From NCBI RefSeq assembly GCF_000315425.1, contig NZ_JH992926.1:93046-157045 (forward strand): a stretch of DNA of 64,000 bases, given 5' to 3'. This DNA comes from Massilia timonae CCUG 45783 (GTDB taxonomy: Bacteria > Pseudomonadota > Gammaproteobacteria > Burkholderiales > Burkholderiaceae_D). This document shows positions 7,598-16,937 of the stretch, piece by piece. Below the pieces are notes generated by a model. The model was not told where the DNA came from, did no database searches, and saw only the letters and a program-made list of their open reading frames with translations. Numbering within the stretch: position 1 is the stretch's first letter; the number at the start of each line of letters is the position of its first letter. The translations under genes and the position numbers were made by a program.

Positions 7598-10405
7598 ATG
7601 CCGAAACCTGGGAATGCCGCGCTTGCCTCACTCATTCGCTTCACACAAGATACCCGCCTGCTCGCGCTGCACACGCCGGCCGGTCCCGAACTGCTGGCCG
7701 AATGCGCGCGCGGAGAGGAAGCGATCAGCGCCGGATTCCGTTTCAGAATCGATGCGCTGTCGACTGATTCCCATTTGTCCTTGCGTAGCCTGCTCGGTCA
7801 GCCGGTGCTGTTGCAGTTGCTCACCGCTGAATCGCGCGACAGCCATCGCGCCTTTCATGGGCACGTAACGGCGGCCGAGCTGGCCGGATCGGATGGCGGC
7901 TTTGCACGATACCTGTTGACCGTTGAGCCATGGACCGCCTTCATGGCGCTTGGGCGCGACAGCAGGGTCTTCCAGGATATGGACGTCATCGAGATTCTCG
8001 AAACCATATTCAGGCGATACCAGGGCAAGGCAAGACTGGATCCTGCGTGGAGGATCGAGGTAGCCGATCGGGCTGTTTACCCGAGACGGAGCCTGACCAC
8101 CCAGTATCAGGAGAGCGACCTGGCGTTCGTCGAGCGCCTTCTGCACGAGGAGGGGCTGTTCCACTACTTCGAGCACGAAGGCAATCCAGGCAGCCCGTCG
8201 CGCGGGAAGCATACGATGGTCATCGCCGACCACAATGGGACATTCCGGCGCAACAGGCGGGCGCGCGTGGAATTTACCCAGCCTGGCGCGGTCATGAAGG
8301 CCGACAGCATCGATCGCTGGCGCACCGAAGCGAGAATGCTTGCCAATGCGATCGACCTGGATACCTGGGATTATCGCGCTGCCCAAACCCGGCCGGTGAA
8401 CGCCGATGAATGGAATGCGGATGGGCCGCCGCTTCGCAGTCGCGATATGCCGGGGATGTATGCGTATCCGAGCCGCGTCCAGGGCAATCGCCTTGCCGAG
8501 ATCCAGCTGCAGGCCCTGCAGGCGCGCCGTGTCGTGCATGTTTGCGCCGGGACAGTGCGCACCCTGATGCCGGGAACGACATTCACCTTGCGCGGTCATG
8601 CGCTATTCGATCGCGAGAGGGATGATGAGGCGCGTACCTTTCTTGCAACTCGTGTTGTACACCTGATGCACAATAATCTGCCGGCGGAACTCCTTGGCGA
8701 GGTCACCGACCTGCTCGGCCCCGGTCCTACCGCGCGTACATTACTCGCCGACCGCGAGCTGCAAGCCGTGGGCGCCCGTAAGGTCGAGCGGCCCCTGTAT
8801 CGCAATTGCGCCGAAGCGATCCTGTCCAGCATTCCGTATCGGAAAAGTAGCAAGGATGACTCCGGCCAGTCGCTACATCCACGACCAACGGTCCAGGGGC
8901 AGCAGACGGCGATCGTGGTCGGCCCGCCGGGATCGTTGGTGCATACGGATCGGGACCATCGCATCAAGGTTCAGTTTCACTGGCAGCGTGGGACGGTCAG
9001 CCATAGCCGCCTGGAACACCCTTCTCCCGAAGGGCATACGGGAGCGCCTGGGAACGACTTGGCAGGCACCTGGGTAAGGGTGGTGGCTCCGGTAGCTGGG
9101 GCCAACTGGGGCGCCAGCTTCATTCCCAGGGTGGGGCAAGAGGTATTGGTCGATTTCCTGGATGGGGATATCGACCGGCCGGTGGCCATTGCGAGCCTGT
9201 ACAACGGCCGTGGCCAGACGGATGCGCAGCATAACCAGGTGCATTGCGGAGCCGGACCTGCGACCGGCAACGCGCCGCCGTGGTTCGCCGGCGAGGAAGG
9301 TGGACATGCCCATCCAGCGGTGTTGTCTGGGTTCAAGTCGCAGGCGATGGGCGCCAGCCAGCTTGGTACGGATGCCTATAGCCAGCTCGTATTCGACGAC
9401 AGTCCGGGCCAGTCCGGTCTCGGCCTGCAGCGGCACCAGCGTGCGCATGATGGCATGGCCGAGCTCAATCTCGGCTATTTGCGGCACCGGGCCGACAACC
9501 AGCGACTGGCAACGGTTGGCGCCGGCGCCGAGCTCAAGACCGCGCATGCCGCCGCACTCAGGGCAGGAGACGGCCTGCTGCTCGCCGCCGGTATCCAGGA
9601 CGGCGCACGCCAGCAATTGGGTTCGGCCGCGAGCGGGCAGATCGAGCAGTGTTGCCAGTTGCAGGACGATTTGGCCGAGCGTGCCCGCGGCCATCAGGCG
9701 GTGCTTTCCGGTGAACCGTCGCGAGATGCCTTGCCGGCGCTGGCGGCGATGCGCCAGACCGCCAAGGCGCTGGCTGGCACGGCGGCGGGGAGATCCGGTT
9801 CCGATGGCGGCGACGCGTGCCGCGCGACGGCCTATGGTGAAGCCCTCTTGCAGGTCTGGAGTCCGGCGGGCATTGTCGCGGTCTCGCCAGCGAATGTCAT
9901 TCTGGCGGCGGAGCAGACGGGATCGCTGACAGCGGGAGGAGACGTCGGCGTCGTCGCGCAGGGGAATATGTCGGTCATGGCGGTCGCCGGCATCAGCCTC
10001 TTCAGCTACGGCAAGGTGGACGACAAGGCGCGCCCGCTTCAGGAAACGGGAATGAAGTTTCACGCGGCTAGTGGTCGCCTGAGTTTGCAGAGTCAATCCG
10101 CGGCGAGCCGGTTCGTTGCCGATAAGTCGATCTCGGTCGCCAGTATTGCCAAGTCGGTGACGGTGCGCGCACCGAAGAAGCACGTGTTGTTGACAGCCCA
10201 GGGCGCCTGCATCCGCCTGGAGGGAGGAAATATCGAAGTGCATGCCCCCGGCAAGGTCGAGTTCAAGGCCGGCAAGAAGGAGTTGGGCGGCCCCCAGAAA
10301 GCAACCTCCGAGGTGAAGCTGCCGCAGCCTGGGGAGCTGAAACTGTGTGAGATGCGTGCGGCGGGCGCCGCTTCGGCAGGGGACGGCATCGTGCCGGTCT
10401 CTTGA
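7598..10405 (+). CDS. vgrG: Type VI secretion tip protein VgrG with DUF2345 extension
   Basis: A 935-residue spike protein. The N-terminal half is gp27-like (Rhs/Vgr type, with FVERLLHEEGLFHYFEHEG near residues 170-190). The gp5-like OB region contains IKVQFHWQRG and GTWVRVVAPVAGANWGASFIPRVGQEVLVDFLDGDIDRPV. The C-terminal part is a DUF2345 beta-helix ending in GGNIEVHAPGKVEFKAGKK. VgrG trimers cap the Hcp tube and carry effectors. I chose the ATG at 7598, preceded by GGAGG, over an upstream one at 7532. No hcp, PAAR or sheath genes are in the window, so this is an orphan vgrG island. The adaptor and effector genes follow directly. Confidence 0.93.
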   Translation: MPKPGNAALASLIRFTQDTRLLALHTPAGPELLAECARGEEAISAGFRFRIDALSTDSHLSLRSLLGQPVLLQLLTAESRDSHRAFHGHVTAAELAGSDGGFARYLLTVEPWTAFMALGRDSRVFQDMDVIEILETIFRRYQGKARLDPAWRIEVADRAVYPRRSLTTQYQESDLAFVERLLHEEGLFHYFEHEGNPGSPSRGKHTMVIADHNGTFRRNRRARVEFTQPGAVMKADSIDRWRTEARMLANAIDLDTWDYRAAQTRPVNADEWNADGPPLRSRDMPGMYAYPSRVQGNRLAEIQLQALQARRVVHVCAGTVRTLMPGTTFTLRGHALFDRERDDEARTFLATRVVHLMHNNLPAELLGEVTDLLGPGPTARTLLADRELQAVGARKVERPLYRNCAEAILSSIPYRKSSKDDSGQSLHPRPTVQGQQTAIVVGPPGSLVHTDRDHRIKVQFHWQRGTVSHSRLEHPSPEGHTGAPGNDLAGTWVRVVAPVAGANWGASFIPRVGQEVLVDFLDGDIDRPVAIASLYNGRGQTDAQHNQVHCGAGPATGNAPPWFAGEEGGHAHPAVLSGFKSQAMGASQLGTDAYSQLVFDDSPGQSGLGLQRHQRAHDGMAELNLGYLRHRADNQRLATVGAGAELKTAHAAALRAGDGLLLAAGIQDGARQQLGSAASGQIEQCCQLQDDLAERARGHQAVLSGEPSRDALPALAAMRQTAKALAGTAAGRSGSDGGDACRATAYGEALLQVWSPAGIVAVSPANVILAAEQTGSLTAGGDVGVVAQGNMSVMAVAGISLFSYGKVDDKARPLQETGMKFHAASGRLSLQSQSAASRFVADKSISVASIAKSVTVRAPKKHVLLTAQGACIRLEGGNIEVHAPGKVEFKAGKKELGGPQKATSEVKLPQPGELKLCEMRAAGAASAGDGIVPVS

Positions 10406-10418
10406 TTTGAACGGCGCC

Positions 10419-11291
10419 ATGGCTACGCATATGAATGACTTGATCGGAGGGCATGCGTACGGCGTGGTCGACGCCACGATGCGCGCCCTGGTGCCAAAGG
10501 GGGTGCGTGTAGCACCGCTGGTGCCGCGAAGGTTGGCTGGCAGCGCCCATCTGATGCCTGCCTTGGTCGAGCTGAAATCAGCTCGGGAATCGGCGCTGGG
10601 GGAACTTTTTGGCGGTACCGATGACACTGCCCCCGGGATGAACATCCCCGTTGTGGCGGTAATGCTGAAGACGGCGATCGGCATGGACGAAGTCGAGCGT
10701 CGCTGGAATGCCGGGCAACTCGCGTCCCCTCATAGTGGAAATCTTGTCTGGTTAAGGATGCATGACCCACGCGTCCTCCATCAGCTACTCCGTATCCTTT
10801 CGCCTGCCCAGTGTCGCCACTTGTTCGGACGGATCGACGCCATCACTTATCGGATCGGCGGCGCATGGGTGGAGCGGAAGATTGGAGGGAGCATTCCCCA
10901 GCCTCGCCCGGACCGTGCTAATGAAGCGCCCGCGTACAGGGACTGGGCACGTATCGCCAGAATCGGGATTGTGAATCGCGCACTACGACGTGCGGACATA
11001 CGGGACGCCGCTCAGCTGGATATTTGCAGTGAAGCAGCCGAAGCGGCGCTGGATCGTGGCGCCTCGCGATATGGACTGCTGGGGGCTGAGGATCTGACCG
11101 AGTTCGCGTTTCGCGCCCTGGTGTGCCGCCCCGGCTTCGATGAAGACCCCTGCGTCGCGGCCGCTATAAGGCAATACGCCTCGAACCGCAACGATTCCTA
11201 TTTATCAGACCATTTCGCACTGATCGCCCCAGAGGTCTGGCGCGCCTTGCGCGAGGGCGCCTTGGTGGAAGATCGGAGAATGTCATGCTAG
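10419..11291 (+). CDS. DUF4123 (Tap-type) T6SS effector adaptor/chaperone
   Basis: A 290-residue cytoplasmic protein lying between vgrG and a VasX-like effector. Its fold cues fit the DUF4123 family: an N-terminal alpha/beta part (MNDLIGGHAYGVVDATM), then the region ASPHSGNLVWLRMHDPRVLHQLLRILSPAQCRHLFGRIDAITYR, which matches the family's conserved FYDPRVL...LLP.Q...FFGPI pattern, and a helical C-terminus. DUF4123 proteins (Tap/TEC) hold an effector and load it on its VgrG. The start is ATG at 10419, with 10431 as an alternative; there is no clear Shine-Dalgarno. The end overlaps the effector start by 7 bp, implying translational coupling. Confidence 0.8.
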   Translation: MATHMNDLIGGHAYGVVDATMRALVPKGVRVAPLVPRRLAGSAHLMPALVELKSARESALGELFGGTDDTAPGMNIPVVAVMLKTAIGMDEVERRWNAGQLASPHSGNLVWLRMHDPRVLHQLLRILSPAQCRHLFGRIDAITYRIGGAWVERKIGGSIPQPRPDRANEAPAYRDWARIARIGIVNRALRRADIRDAAQLDICSEAAEAALDRGASRYGLLGAEDLTEFAFRALVCRPGFDEDPCVAAAIRQYASNRNDSYLSDHFALIAPEVWRALREGALVEDRRMSC

Positions 11292-13504
11292 CGTCAAAGA
11301 AATGCGAGTTCTGCGACAAGCGCGGTTTGCCTCTATTGCTTGTGCGTGACGCGGTGGTTCCCGCGCGCTCAGGCGCTCCGGAGACAAAAGGCCCGCCGAT
11401 AGCATTGCCGCCCACGACTGCCCACTATACCAAGCGGCTGCTGCGTAGCGGTTACGTCAACGTATACGACGAAGCCCGGCAGAGATGGGACTGCTATTTC
11501 GTGACACCGGAAGCGCTTCTCTACAAGCTCTCGCTGACGTCGATTCTCTCGTCTCTGCTCACGCCGACTGGACCTTTTAATTGCACGATCGAGGGACATC
11601 GTGAAGCGGCCGGCTGTATCACGATTTCTGATCCGGCCAATGCTACCTCGGTGTGGATCGGATTCAGCGACACGCTGTGGACTCCGAATGTGCGCAAGGC
11701 GAATGAGGACCGGGAACTTCGCAGGCGCCATATGGTGGAGGTGGATGTCCGCAGCATCATGGCGGCAAAAAGCGGGCCGCACGAACCGATTCGGCAGGTG
11801 GAGGCGGTTGTAACAGAGTATGCGCTGCCGTCGCCTCGTATCAAGCCGCTGATCGATGCGAGTCCGTTCCGATATTGTGCTTGCTTCGGCGGCGGCGAGA
11901 AGCTGGTCAAGGAGTTCGAGAACATACGGGCAGGAAAAGGATTGATTGTTACTGTGCCTGACCCAGCCGGCATAGTACAGGAGCTGGCGTTCCTGATGAC
12001 GCATCTGCTCGAGGCGTTCATTGCAAAAAATCCCACCGACCAGAGGAATCTTGCTGCAAGTGCGGGAATTGATCAGATAAAAGCTTCGATCGTTGGCAAG
12101 GCCGAAACGGAAGAGATCGAGGCCGCACGGATGGCGGCATCGAGAATGGAAGCAATAGACCCTTTAGGACATGTTCTGTCTGAGTCAACACGTAACAAGA
12201 CCGCGAACGTGCGAGAGGTAACGGCGGCTGAGCTTGATCGAGCCACAACGTCTGCATGGTCTAAATACGGCAGGAAGTTCGATGACGCTGCCCGGCAGAA
12301 ATGGAGGGCGGAATTCGATGCGAAGCTCAAGGCATTCGATGAGCAATCGATCGCACCGTTGGCTCTGCGCCATGTGGAATGGTTCAAGAGTGCAGCATTC
12401 ACGGATTATCTTGAATTTAATTATGATCCGTCCAGCGCCCTGTGTGGGGCGGCTTATACCAATGTCGTGACCAGCTGTATCGCCGGGACACAGGATAAAA
12501 CCTGCTGCAGTAAATTGTATGTAGAACTCCTTCAGGGAAATTTTCAAGATAAAAAGAATGTTCTTTTGAGGGCGTCTATCCTTAACCAGTCTGCAGTTGC
12601 TGAGTCGATAGAGGAAGCTTCAAGAGTCGCTCTCAATAGTCGGCAAATACCATGGGACAGTCTGTTCGAAGTGTACAAGGCTGCAATGGAAGCGCTGGAT
12701 GATAATTCTACAAATGGGCTTGCACTGTATATTGCGCAGATATCTGGCCCAGTGGCCCGGATCCTGGGAAAAGTCGTGGATGGCCGACCCGGCTTTCATA
12801 AGACGCTGATGATGTTGGGGTTCATCTCTGGAGATGCCGTCACCGTTTTCGAAATTAGTGGGAAGCGTTCGCAGTTTGTAAGGTATCTAGCAAAGCAGAT
12901 GATACGGACGAGTGGTGCGGTGATCAGCGAGAACCAGCTGCGCGCGGCAGTAAGCCTCGAGTTGGAGCGCCTGCGAATACGCGGCATGAGGGTCGAAGGA
13001 AGCAGAAAATTGCGTTGGGTGGTCAGCGCCGATCGCGCCTCTATCGAGAACCTGCCCAGCGGTATGAGTCGAGTTGCACAAGAAACACAGCTGAGGTCGA
13101 GTCTGCGATCGGTGGAGCAACTGGAGTCGCTTCGTTTAGAACGCTGGAGATCGGTAATTAACCAAAAAGTTCGATGGGGCGTGGTCACTGCGATCTTACA
13201 GGCTGTTTGCTTGACGAAGGTGTATGAAGATGAGGAGACGAGCCTTGCAAATGAAAAGCAAGATGCTCGTTGGCGGCGAGTGGCTGCTATCAGTGGTTTA
13301 GTTGGTACTACATGTGAAGTTATCGGCGGCGCATTGCGGGCACGAGCTTCACAGGGGATGCTCTATGGGCAACGCTTTTTGTCGTGGTCGGGATGGGCTC
13401 TGATGCAGCTAGGTAGGAGCGCGGGCGCGGTGGCTGGCCTTCTGATGGCAGTACTGGACATGTTCAAAGCGGCAGAAACGGTGAAAGAGAATGGTTTAGG
13501 TTGA
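11285..13504 (+). pseudogene. VasX-like T6SS effector, truncated by an IS256-family insertion (5' part)
   Basis: The reading frame gives 739 residues and then runs into a stop created at the insertion junction. The N-terminus (CEFCDKRGLPLLLVRDAVVP, then YTKRLLRSGYVNVYDE and YFVTPEALLYKL) matches the VasX N-terminal region of the BTH_I2691-like effectors, which are colicin-like, membrane-targeting toxins. The C-terminal quarter has hydrophobic helices (AAISGLVGTTCEVIGGALRA; GWALMQLGRSAGAVAGLLMAVL). The break at 13495-13502 removes the last 83 codons, which lie intact on the other side of the element and hold two more membrane helices. The lower GC of the 3' half than of its neighbours suggests horizontal origin. 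Confidence 0.85.
13495..13502. repeat. Left 8-bp target duplication of the IS256-family element
   Basis: TTTAGGTT is found directly before the left inverted repeat and again directly after the right one (14868-14875). Eight base pairs is a usual target-site length for IS256-family transposition. Confidence 0.9.
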
Positions 13505-14867
13505 GCCTGTCAGAATTTCTGTGTGGAACCGGGGTCATGAAATAATCCCGAAAGGACTGTTCCATGACCGAAGTGATGACCACTAAGAAGCTCAAGGAGC
13601 AAAAAGCAGCATACCCATTCCCCGTCGAGCTGATCGACCAGTTGCTGGCCCAGGTTGAGAACAAGGACGCTGAGTCGATCCTTGGCGAATCGGGCCTGGC
13701 CGGGCAACTCAAGAAGATGCTGGCCGAACGTATGTTGTCGGCCGAGTTGAACCATCACTTGGCCAACGAGGAAGAAGGCACTAAAAACCACCGTAACGGC
13801 AGCAGCCCTAAGAAGGTGCTCACGCCCGGCGGCGAGCTCCACCTGGACGTGCCGCGCGATCGCCTGTCGAGCTTTGAGCCCAAGCTGGTGGCCAAACATC
13901 AGCGCCGGATGTCTGGCTTTGATGATCACGTCATCAGCATGTACGCGCGTGGGATGAGCGTGCGTGAGATCCAGGCGCATCTGCTGGAGTTGTACGGTAC
14001 CGAGGTGTCGCCGGACCTGATTTCGACCATCACCGACGAGGTGCTCGACGAGGTCGCACAGTGGCAACAACGGCCGCTTGAAGCGATGTATCCAATCGTC
14101 TATTTCGACGCGTTGCGCCTGAAGATCCGGGACGAAGGTACAGTCAAGAACAAGGCTGTGTATTTGGCTCTGGGCATTCGTGCCGACGGCCGCAAGGAAG
14201 TGCTGGGTCTGTGGATCGAGCAGACCGAAGGCGCCAAGTTCTGGCTGAAGGTTTTCAACGAGCTCAAGAATCGTGGGCTGGACGATATCCTGATCGCTGT
14301 CGTCGATGGCCTGCGTGGCTTCCCCGAGGCCATTGAAGCCGTTTATCCGCAGGCGCAGATCCAGACGTGCATCGTGCACCTGATCCGCAACTCGACGACG
14401 CTTGCGGCCTGGAAGGACCGTAAAGAGCTGGCAGCGGCGCTCAAGCCGATTTACCACGCTGCCAATGCCGACCTGGCAGAAGCGGCGCTGGACGCGTTTG
14501 CGGAAGGTCCATGGGGCACTAAGTTTCCGACCGTGGCTGCAATGTGGCGGCGCCAGTGGCAGCAGGTGATTCCCTTCTTTGCCTACCCGCCTGAAGTGCG
14601 CACGATTATCTACACGACCAACGCCATCGAGAGCCTGCATATGCGCCTACGGAAGATCGTCAAGAACCGCGGCCACTTCCCCAGCGACGAAGCCGCGACC
14701 AAGTTATTGTTCCTGGCCTTGCGCAATATCGAGAAAGATTGGAAGATGCCGCAGCGTACCTGGAAGCAGGCTGCCAACCAGTTCGCTATCATGTTCGGCG
14801 AGCGCTTCACGAACGCAATTATCTAACTCTGAATTCTGGCCCCGCACACAGAATTTCTGACAGGTCC
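13503..14867 (+). mobile_element. Complete IS256-family insertion sequence (1,365 bp)
   Basis: The element is bounded by 23-bp imperfect inverted repeats at 13503-13525 and 14845-14867. They share CCTGTCAGAA-W-TTCTGTGTG with one central and two outer mismatches. Target copies TTTAGGTT flank both ends exactly. It contains a single full-length Mutator-type transposase gene reading in the same direction as the interrupted effector. Intact ends, intact transposase and an undecayed target duplication indicate a recent insertion. Confidence 0.93.
13564..14826 (+). CDS. IS256-family (Mutator-type) transposase
   Basis: A 420-residue DDE transposase. The N-terminal part has the family's DNA-binding region (GLAGQLKKMLAERMLSAELNHHL, then TKNHRNG). 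The catalytic domain shows the first Asp in IVYFDALRLKIRD (about residue 182), the second in AVVDGLRGFPEAI (about 247) followed by the CIVHLIRNS block, and the Glu in YTTNAIESLHMRLRK (about 355). Length and motif spacing are those of complete IS256 enzymes, and I see no frameshift, so it should be active. Confidence 0.95.
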   Translation: MTEVMTTKKLKEQKAAYPFPVELIDQLLAQVENKDAESILGESGLAGQLKKMLAERMLSAELNHHLANEEEGTKNHRNGSSPKKVLTPGGELHLDVPRDRLSSFEPKLVAKHQRRMSGFDDHVISMYARGMSVREIQAHLLELYGTEVSPDLISTITDEVLDEVAQWQQRPLEAMYPIVYFDALRLKIRDEGTVKNKAVYLALGIRADGRKEVLGLWIEQTEGAKFWLKVFNELKNRGLDDILIAVVDGLRGFPEAIEAVYPQAQIQTCIVHLIRNSTTLAAWKDRKELAAALKPIYHAANADLAEAALDAFAEGPWGTKFPTVAAMWRRQWQQVIPFFAYPPEVRTIIYTTNAIESLHMRLRKIVKNRGHFPSDEAATKLLFLALRNIEKDWKMPQRTWKQAANQFAIMFGERFTNAII

Positions 14868-15126
14868 TTTAGGTTTGCTATTTGTGGCTTATGTAGGGTC
14901 GGCGTTTATAGGTCTTCTCTTGGCCTTGGCAATACTTTTCGGGGCGGCGTTTCCAGTAACCCTCATGCTAGTGGCGCTATACGTCGCAGTCGGGCTATTG
15001 ATCGAGTTTATTAAGGATGATCGGTTACAGGATTGGCTTGAAAGATGTCCTTGGGGAGTGTTGTTGAACCAGCGCTACATTAGCATGAAAATTGAACAAG
15101 AGCAGTTGGCTCAAGCGTTCAAGTGA
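14868..15126 (+). pseudogene. Severed 3' end of the VasX-like effector, with the right target duplication
   Basis: The right target copy TTTAGGTT (14868-14875) leads straight into the missing end of the effector. If the element and one copy are removed, codon phase continues as VKENGLG-LLFVAYVGS and runs for 83 more codons to the TGA at 15124-15126, giving an 822-residue protein. This segment encodes a hydrophobic hairpin (about LLFVAYVGSAFIGLLLALAI and VTLMLVALYVAVGLLIEF) and an amphipathic tail. On its own it has a TTG at 14875 but no good ribosome site, so it is probably not expressed separately. Confidence 0.88.
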
Positions 15127-15134
15127 GGATACCG

Positions 15135-16211
15135 ATGAACTATTTTGGATTGCTTCCTAAATATCGTGTCAATCGACCTCTTAGTAAGGAGGAGCTGGAT
15201 AATCGGCTAGCGCAGAATGAGAAGTTGGATATTGAGCCATACAGCCACCTTTGCGTGATAAAGATGAATTCTACTTTTCTCGAATCTGTAGATAAATGGT
15301 ATGGTTGGCGAGGCAGCCTTTCAGTATTCGCTCTGCCGGCGATAGTGACTGTTTTAGTAATAGTTGGGACAGCGATCATGGAAGCTCTCACTAAGAGTGA
15401 TGGGTTGAAATTACAACCATCCGGTATCGAGACTGTATTGATACTAACATCAAGTCTCATGCCAATGTTCCTCATTGGAATATGGCTTTTACGTAAAGAT
15501 TGGTTCTCGTTTACGCATTATCCAGTAAGATTTAATCGCAAGAAGCGGCTTGTCCATGTTTTTCACACCGACGGAACAGTGAGTAGCACACCTTGGGATG
15601 AAATATTTTTTACGCTAGGTCATATGCCGCGGTTGCATGAGTGGGAGATTCGTGGTCATATTCTTGATCCGAAAACGTCGCTTATACAGAGAACATTTTC
15701 CCTGAGTTATACTGGCCTCTTGTATCTAGACCATAATGGTCAACGTCCTAGCAGGCTATCAGAGTTCGACTTCCTCCGAGCACATTGGGAATTCATAAGA
15801 CGGTACATGGAGGAAGGCCCCGAGGCAGTTTCTAACCAAGTCCAGTTCTGTATGCCACTGGATGGAAAAAAAGAAAGCATTCGAATCGGTATCGAACGAA
15901 TGCTTGCAAATATTGCAGGCGTATATGTTCCGATCTACTTAATGACGTTGCCGCTTTGTGCAATTTTCAGCTTGAATCGGATCTTCGCAATGTGGACCAG
16001 TAAAATTCCTGAGTGGCCAAGCGAAGTCGAGGCAGATTGTAAAGTCGAGGTTGATGACCCGTTTGCTATAACTGGCAATCGGAGCGGCGATCGGGTTGCC
16101 GTATATCCCGAAGCTGCTGCGGCAGCCGGAGTGGAATTCCGGCCGCGCAAGATCAGCGACGGCAGACTGAAGTTGAGGCCCAGCTATCCCTCGACTCAAT
16201 TGATGAGATGA
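15135..16211 (+). CDS. DUF6708-like membrane protein, probable immunity protein of the T6SS effector
   Basis: A 358-residue protein with two hydrophobic segments near the N-terminus (SLSVFALPAIVTVLVIVGTA; IETVLILTSSLMPMFLIGIW) and one late (GVYVPIYLMTLPLCAIFSL). Between them lies a soluble part with FNRKKRLVHVFHTDGTVSSTPWDEIFFTLG and EWEIRGHIL, followed by HWEFIRRYMEEGPEAV, which I recognise as the DUF6708 pattern found beside VasX-type effectors. Pore-forming T6SS toxins are normally neutralised by membrane proteins, so an immunity role is inferred from topology and position. The start at 15135 follows GAGG and lies 8 bp after the effector's original stop. Base composition is much more AT-rich than the surroundings. 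Confidence 0.7.
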   Translation: MNYFGLLPKYRVNRPLSKEELDNRLAQNEKLDIEPYSHLCVIKMNSTFLESVDKWYGWRGSLSVFALPAIVTVLVIVGTAIMEALTKSDGLKLQPSGIETVLILTSSLMPMFLIGIWLLRKDWFSFTHYPVRFNRKKRLVHVFHTDGTVSSTPWDEIFFTLGHMPRLHEWEIRGHILDPKTSLIQRTFSLSYTGLLYLDHNGQRPSRLSEFDFLRAHWEFIRRYMEEGPEAVSNQVQFCMPLDGKKESIRIGIERMLANIAGVYVPIYLMTLPLCAIFSLNRIFAMWTSKIPEWPSEVEADCKVEVDDPFAITGNRSGDRVAVYPEAAAAAGVEFRPRKISDGRLKLRPSYPSTQLMR

Positions 16212-16284
16212 AGGCTGGTTTCTTGCGCCGCATATGGATCAGCGGTCTCAGTCCGATTATTAGGGCACTCTTCTGAAAATTACA

Positions 16285-16884
16285 TCAGGCCACCTCTTTC
16301 TTGTTCGCCTCAGTAATGGTCCAGTAATAAATCGTCCGGCCATCCACCTCGACCGTCTTCTCCGCCGGCCATTCCGATCCCATATCGAAGGCATGCGACA
16401 CCACGCGCGTCCCAACCTTGAGCTGCTTCCACAGTTGCGGGCGCAGCCTGGCATTAATGGTCGGCAGCAGATACAGGGTCACCACGGTGGCCGTCGAGAA
16501 ATCGGTCTTGAACAGGTCGCCTACGCGGAACTGCGCTCGATCGGACACGCCAGCCTTCTTGGCGTTTTCCTTGGCTTCCGCGATGCGGGTCGGATCGATG
16601 TCGATGCCGGTGCCGCGCGCGCCGCGTTCCTTGGCGGCGGTGACGACGATGCGGCCATCGCCGCAGCCCAGGTCGAACAGGGTGTCGTTCTTGCCGACCT
16701 TGGCCAGGTCGAGCATCTTGTCGACCACCTCTTGCGGGGTCGGGACGTAAGGCACGTCGAGGCGCGGCGTGGCGGCGGTGGCGGCAGTTGCCTGGGCCAG
16801 CGCGCGGCCGAACGGGAACATCATCAGGCCGGTGGCGGCGGCGGTGGACAGCAGCAGGGTACGGCGGCGAGGTTGCGGGTTCAT
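16285..16884 (-). CDS. Exported class I SAM-dependent methyltransferase
   Basis: A 199-residue protein. The N-terminus MNPQPRRRTLLLSTAAATGLMMFPFGRALAQA looks like an export signal with a twin-arginine flavour (RRRTLLL). The mature part is a compact Rossmann methyltransferase: motif I FDLGCGDGRIVVTAA at about residues 70-84, then GIDIDPTRIAEA with the acidic residue that binds the ribose. A pre-methyltransferase segment (VPYVPTPQEVVDKMLDLA) precedes it. The ATG at 16884 follows AAGGAG. Substrate unknown; a periplasmic SAM enzyme is odd because SAM is cytoplasmic. It lies just downstream of an APC permease gene on the same strand, with 53 bp between them. Confidence 0.8.
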   Translation of the reverse strand: MNPQPRRRTLLLSTAAATGLMMFPFGRALAQATAATAATPRLDVPYVPTPQEVVDKMLDLAKVGKNDTLFDLGCGDGRIVVTAAKERGARGTGIDIDPTRIAEAKENAKKAGVSDRAQFRVGDLFKTDFSTATVVTLYLLPTINARLRPQLWKQLKVGTRVVSHAFDMGSEWPAEKTVEVDGRTIYYWTITEANKKEVA

Positions 16885-16937
16885 CAGCACAGCTCCTTGG
16901 TCAGGGTTTGGACTTGGGGGGATAAAACGGATGGCAT

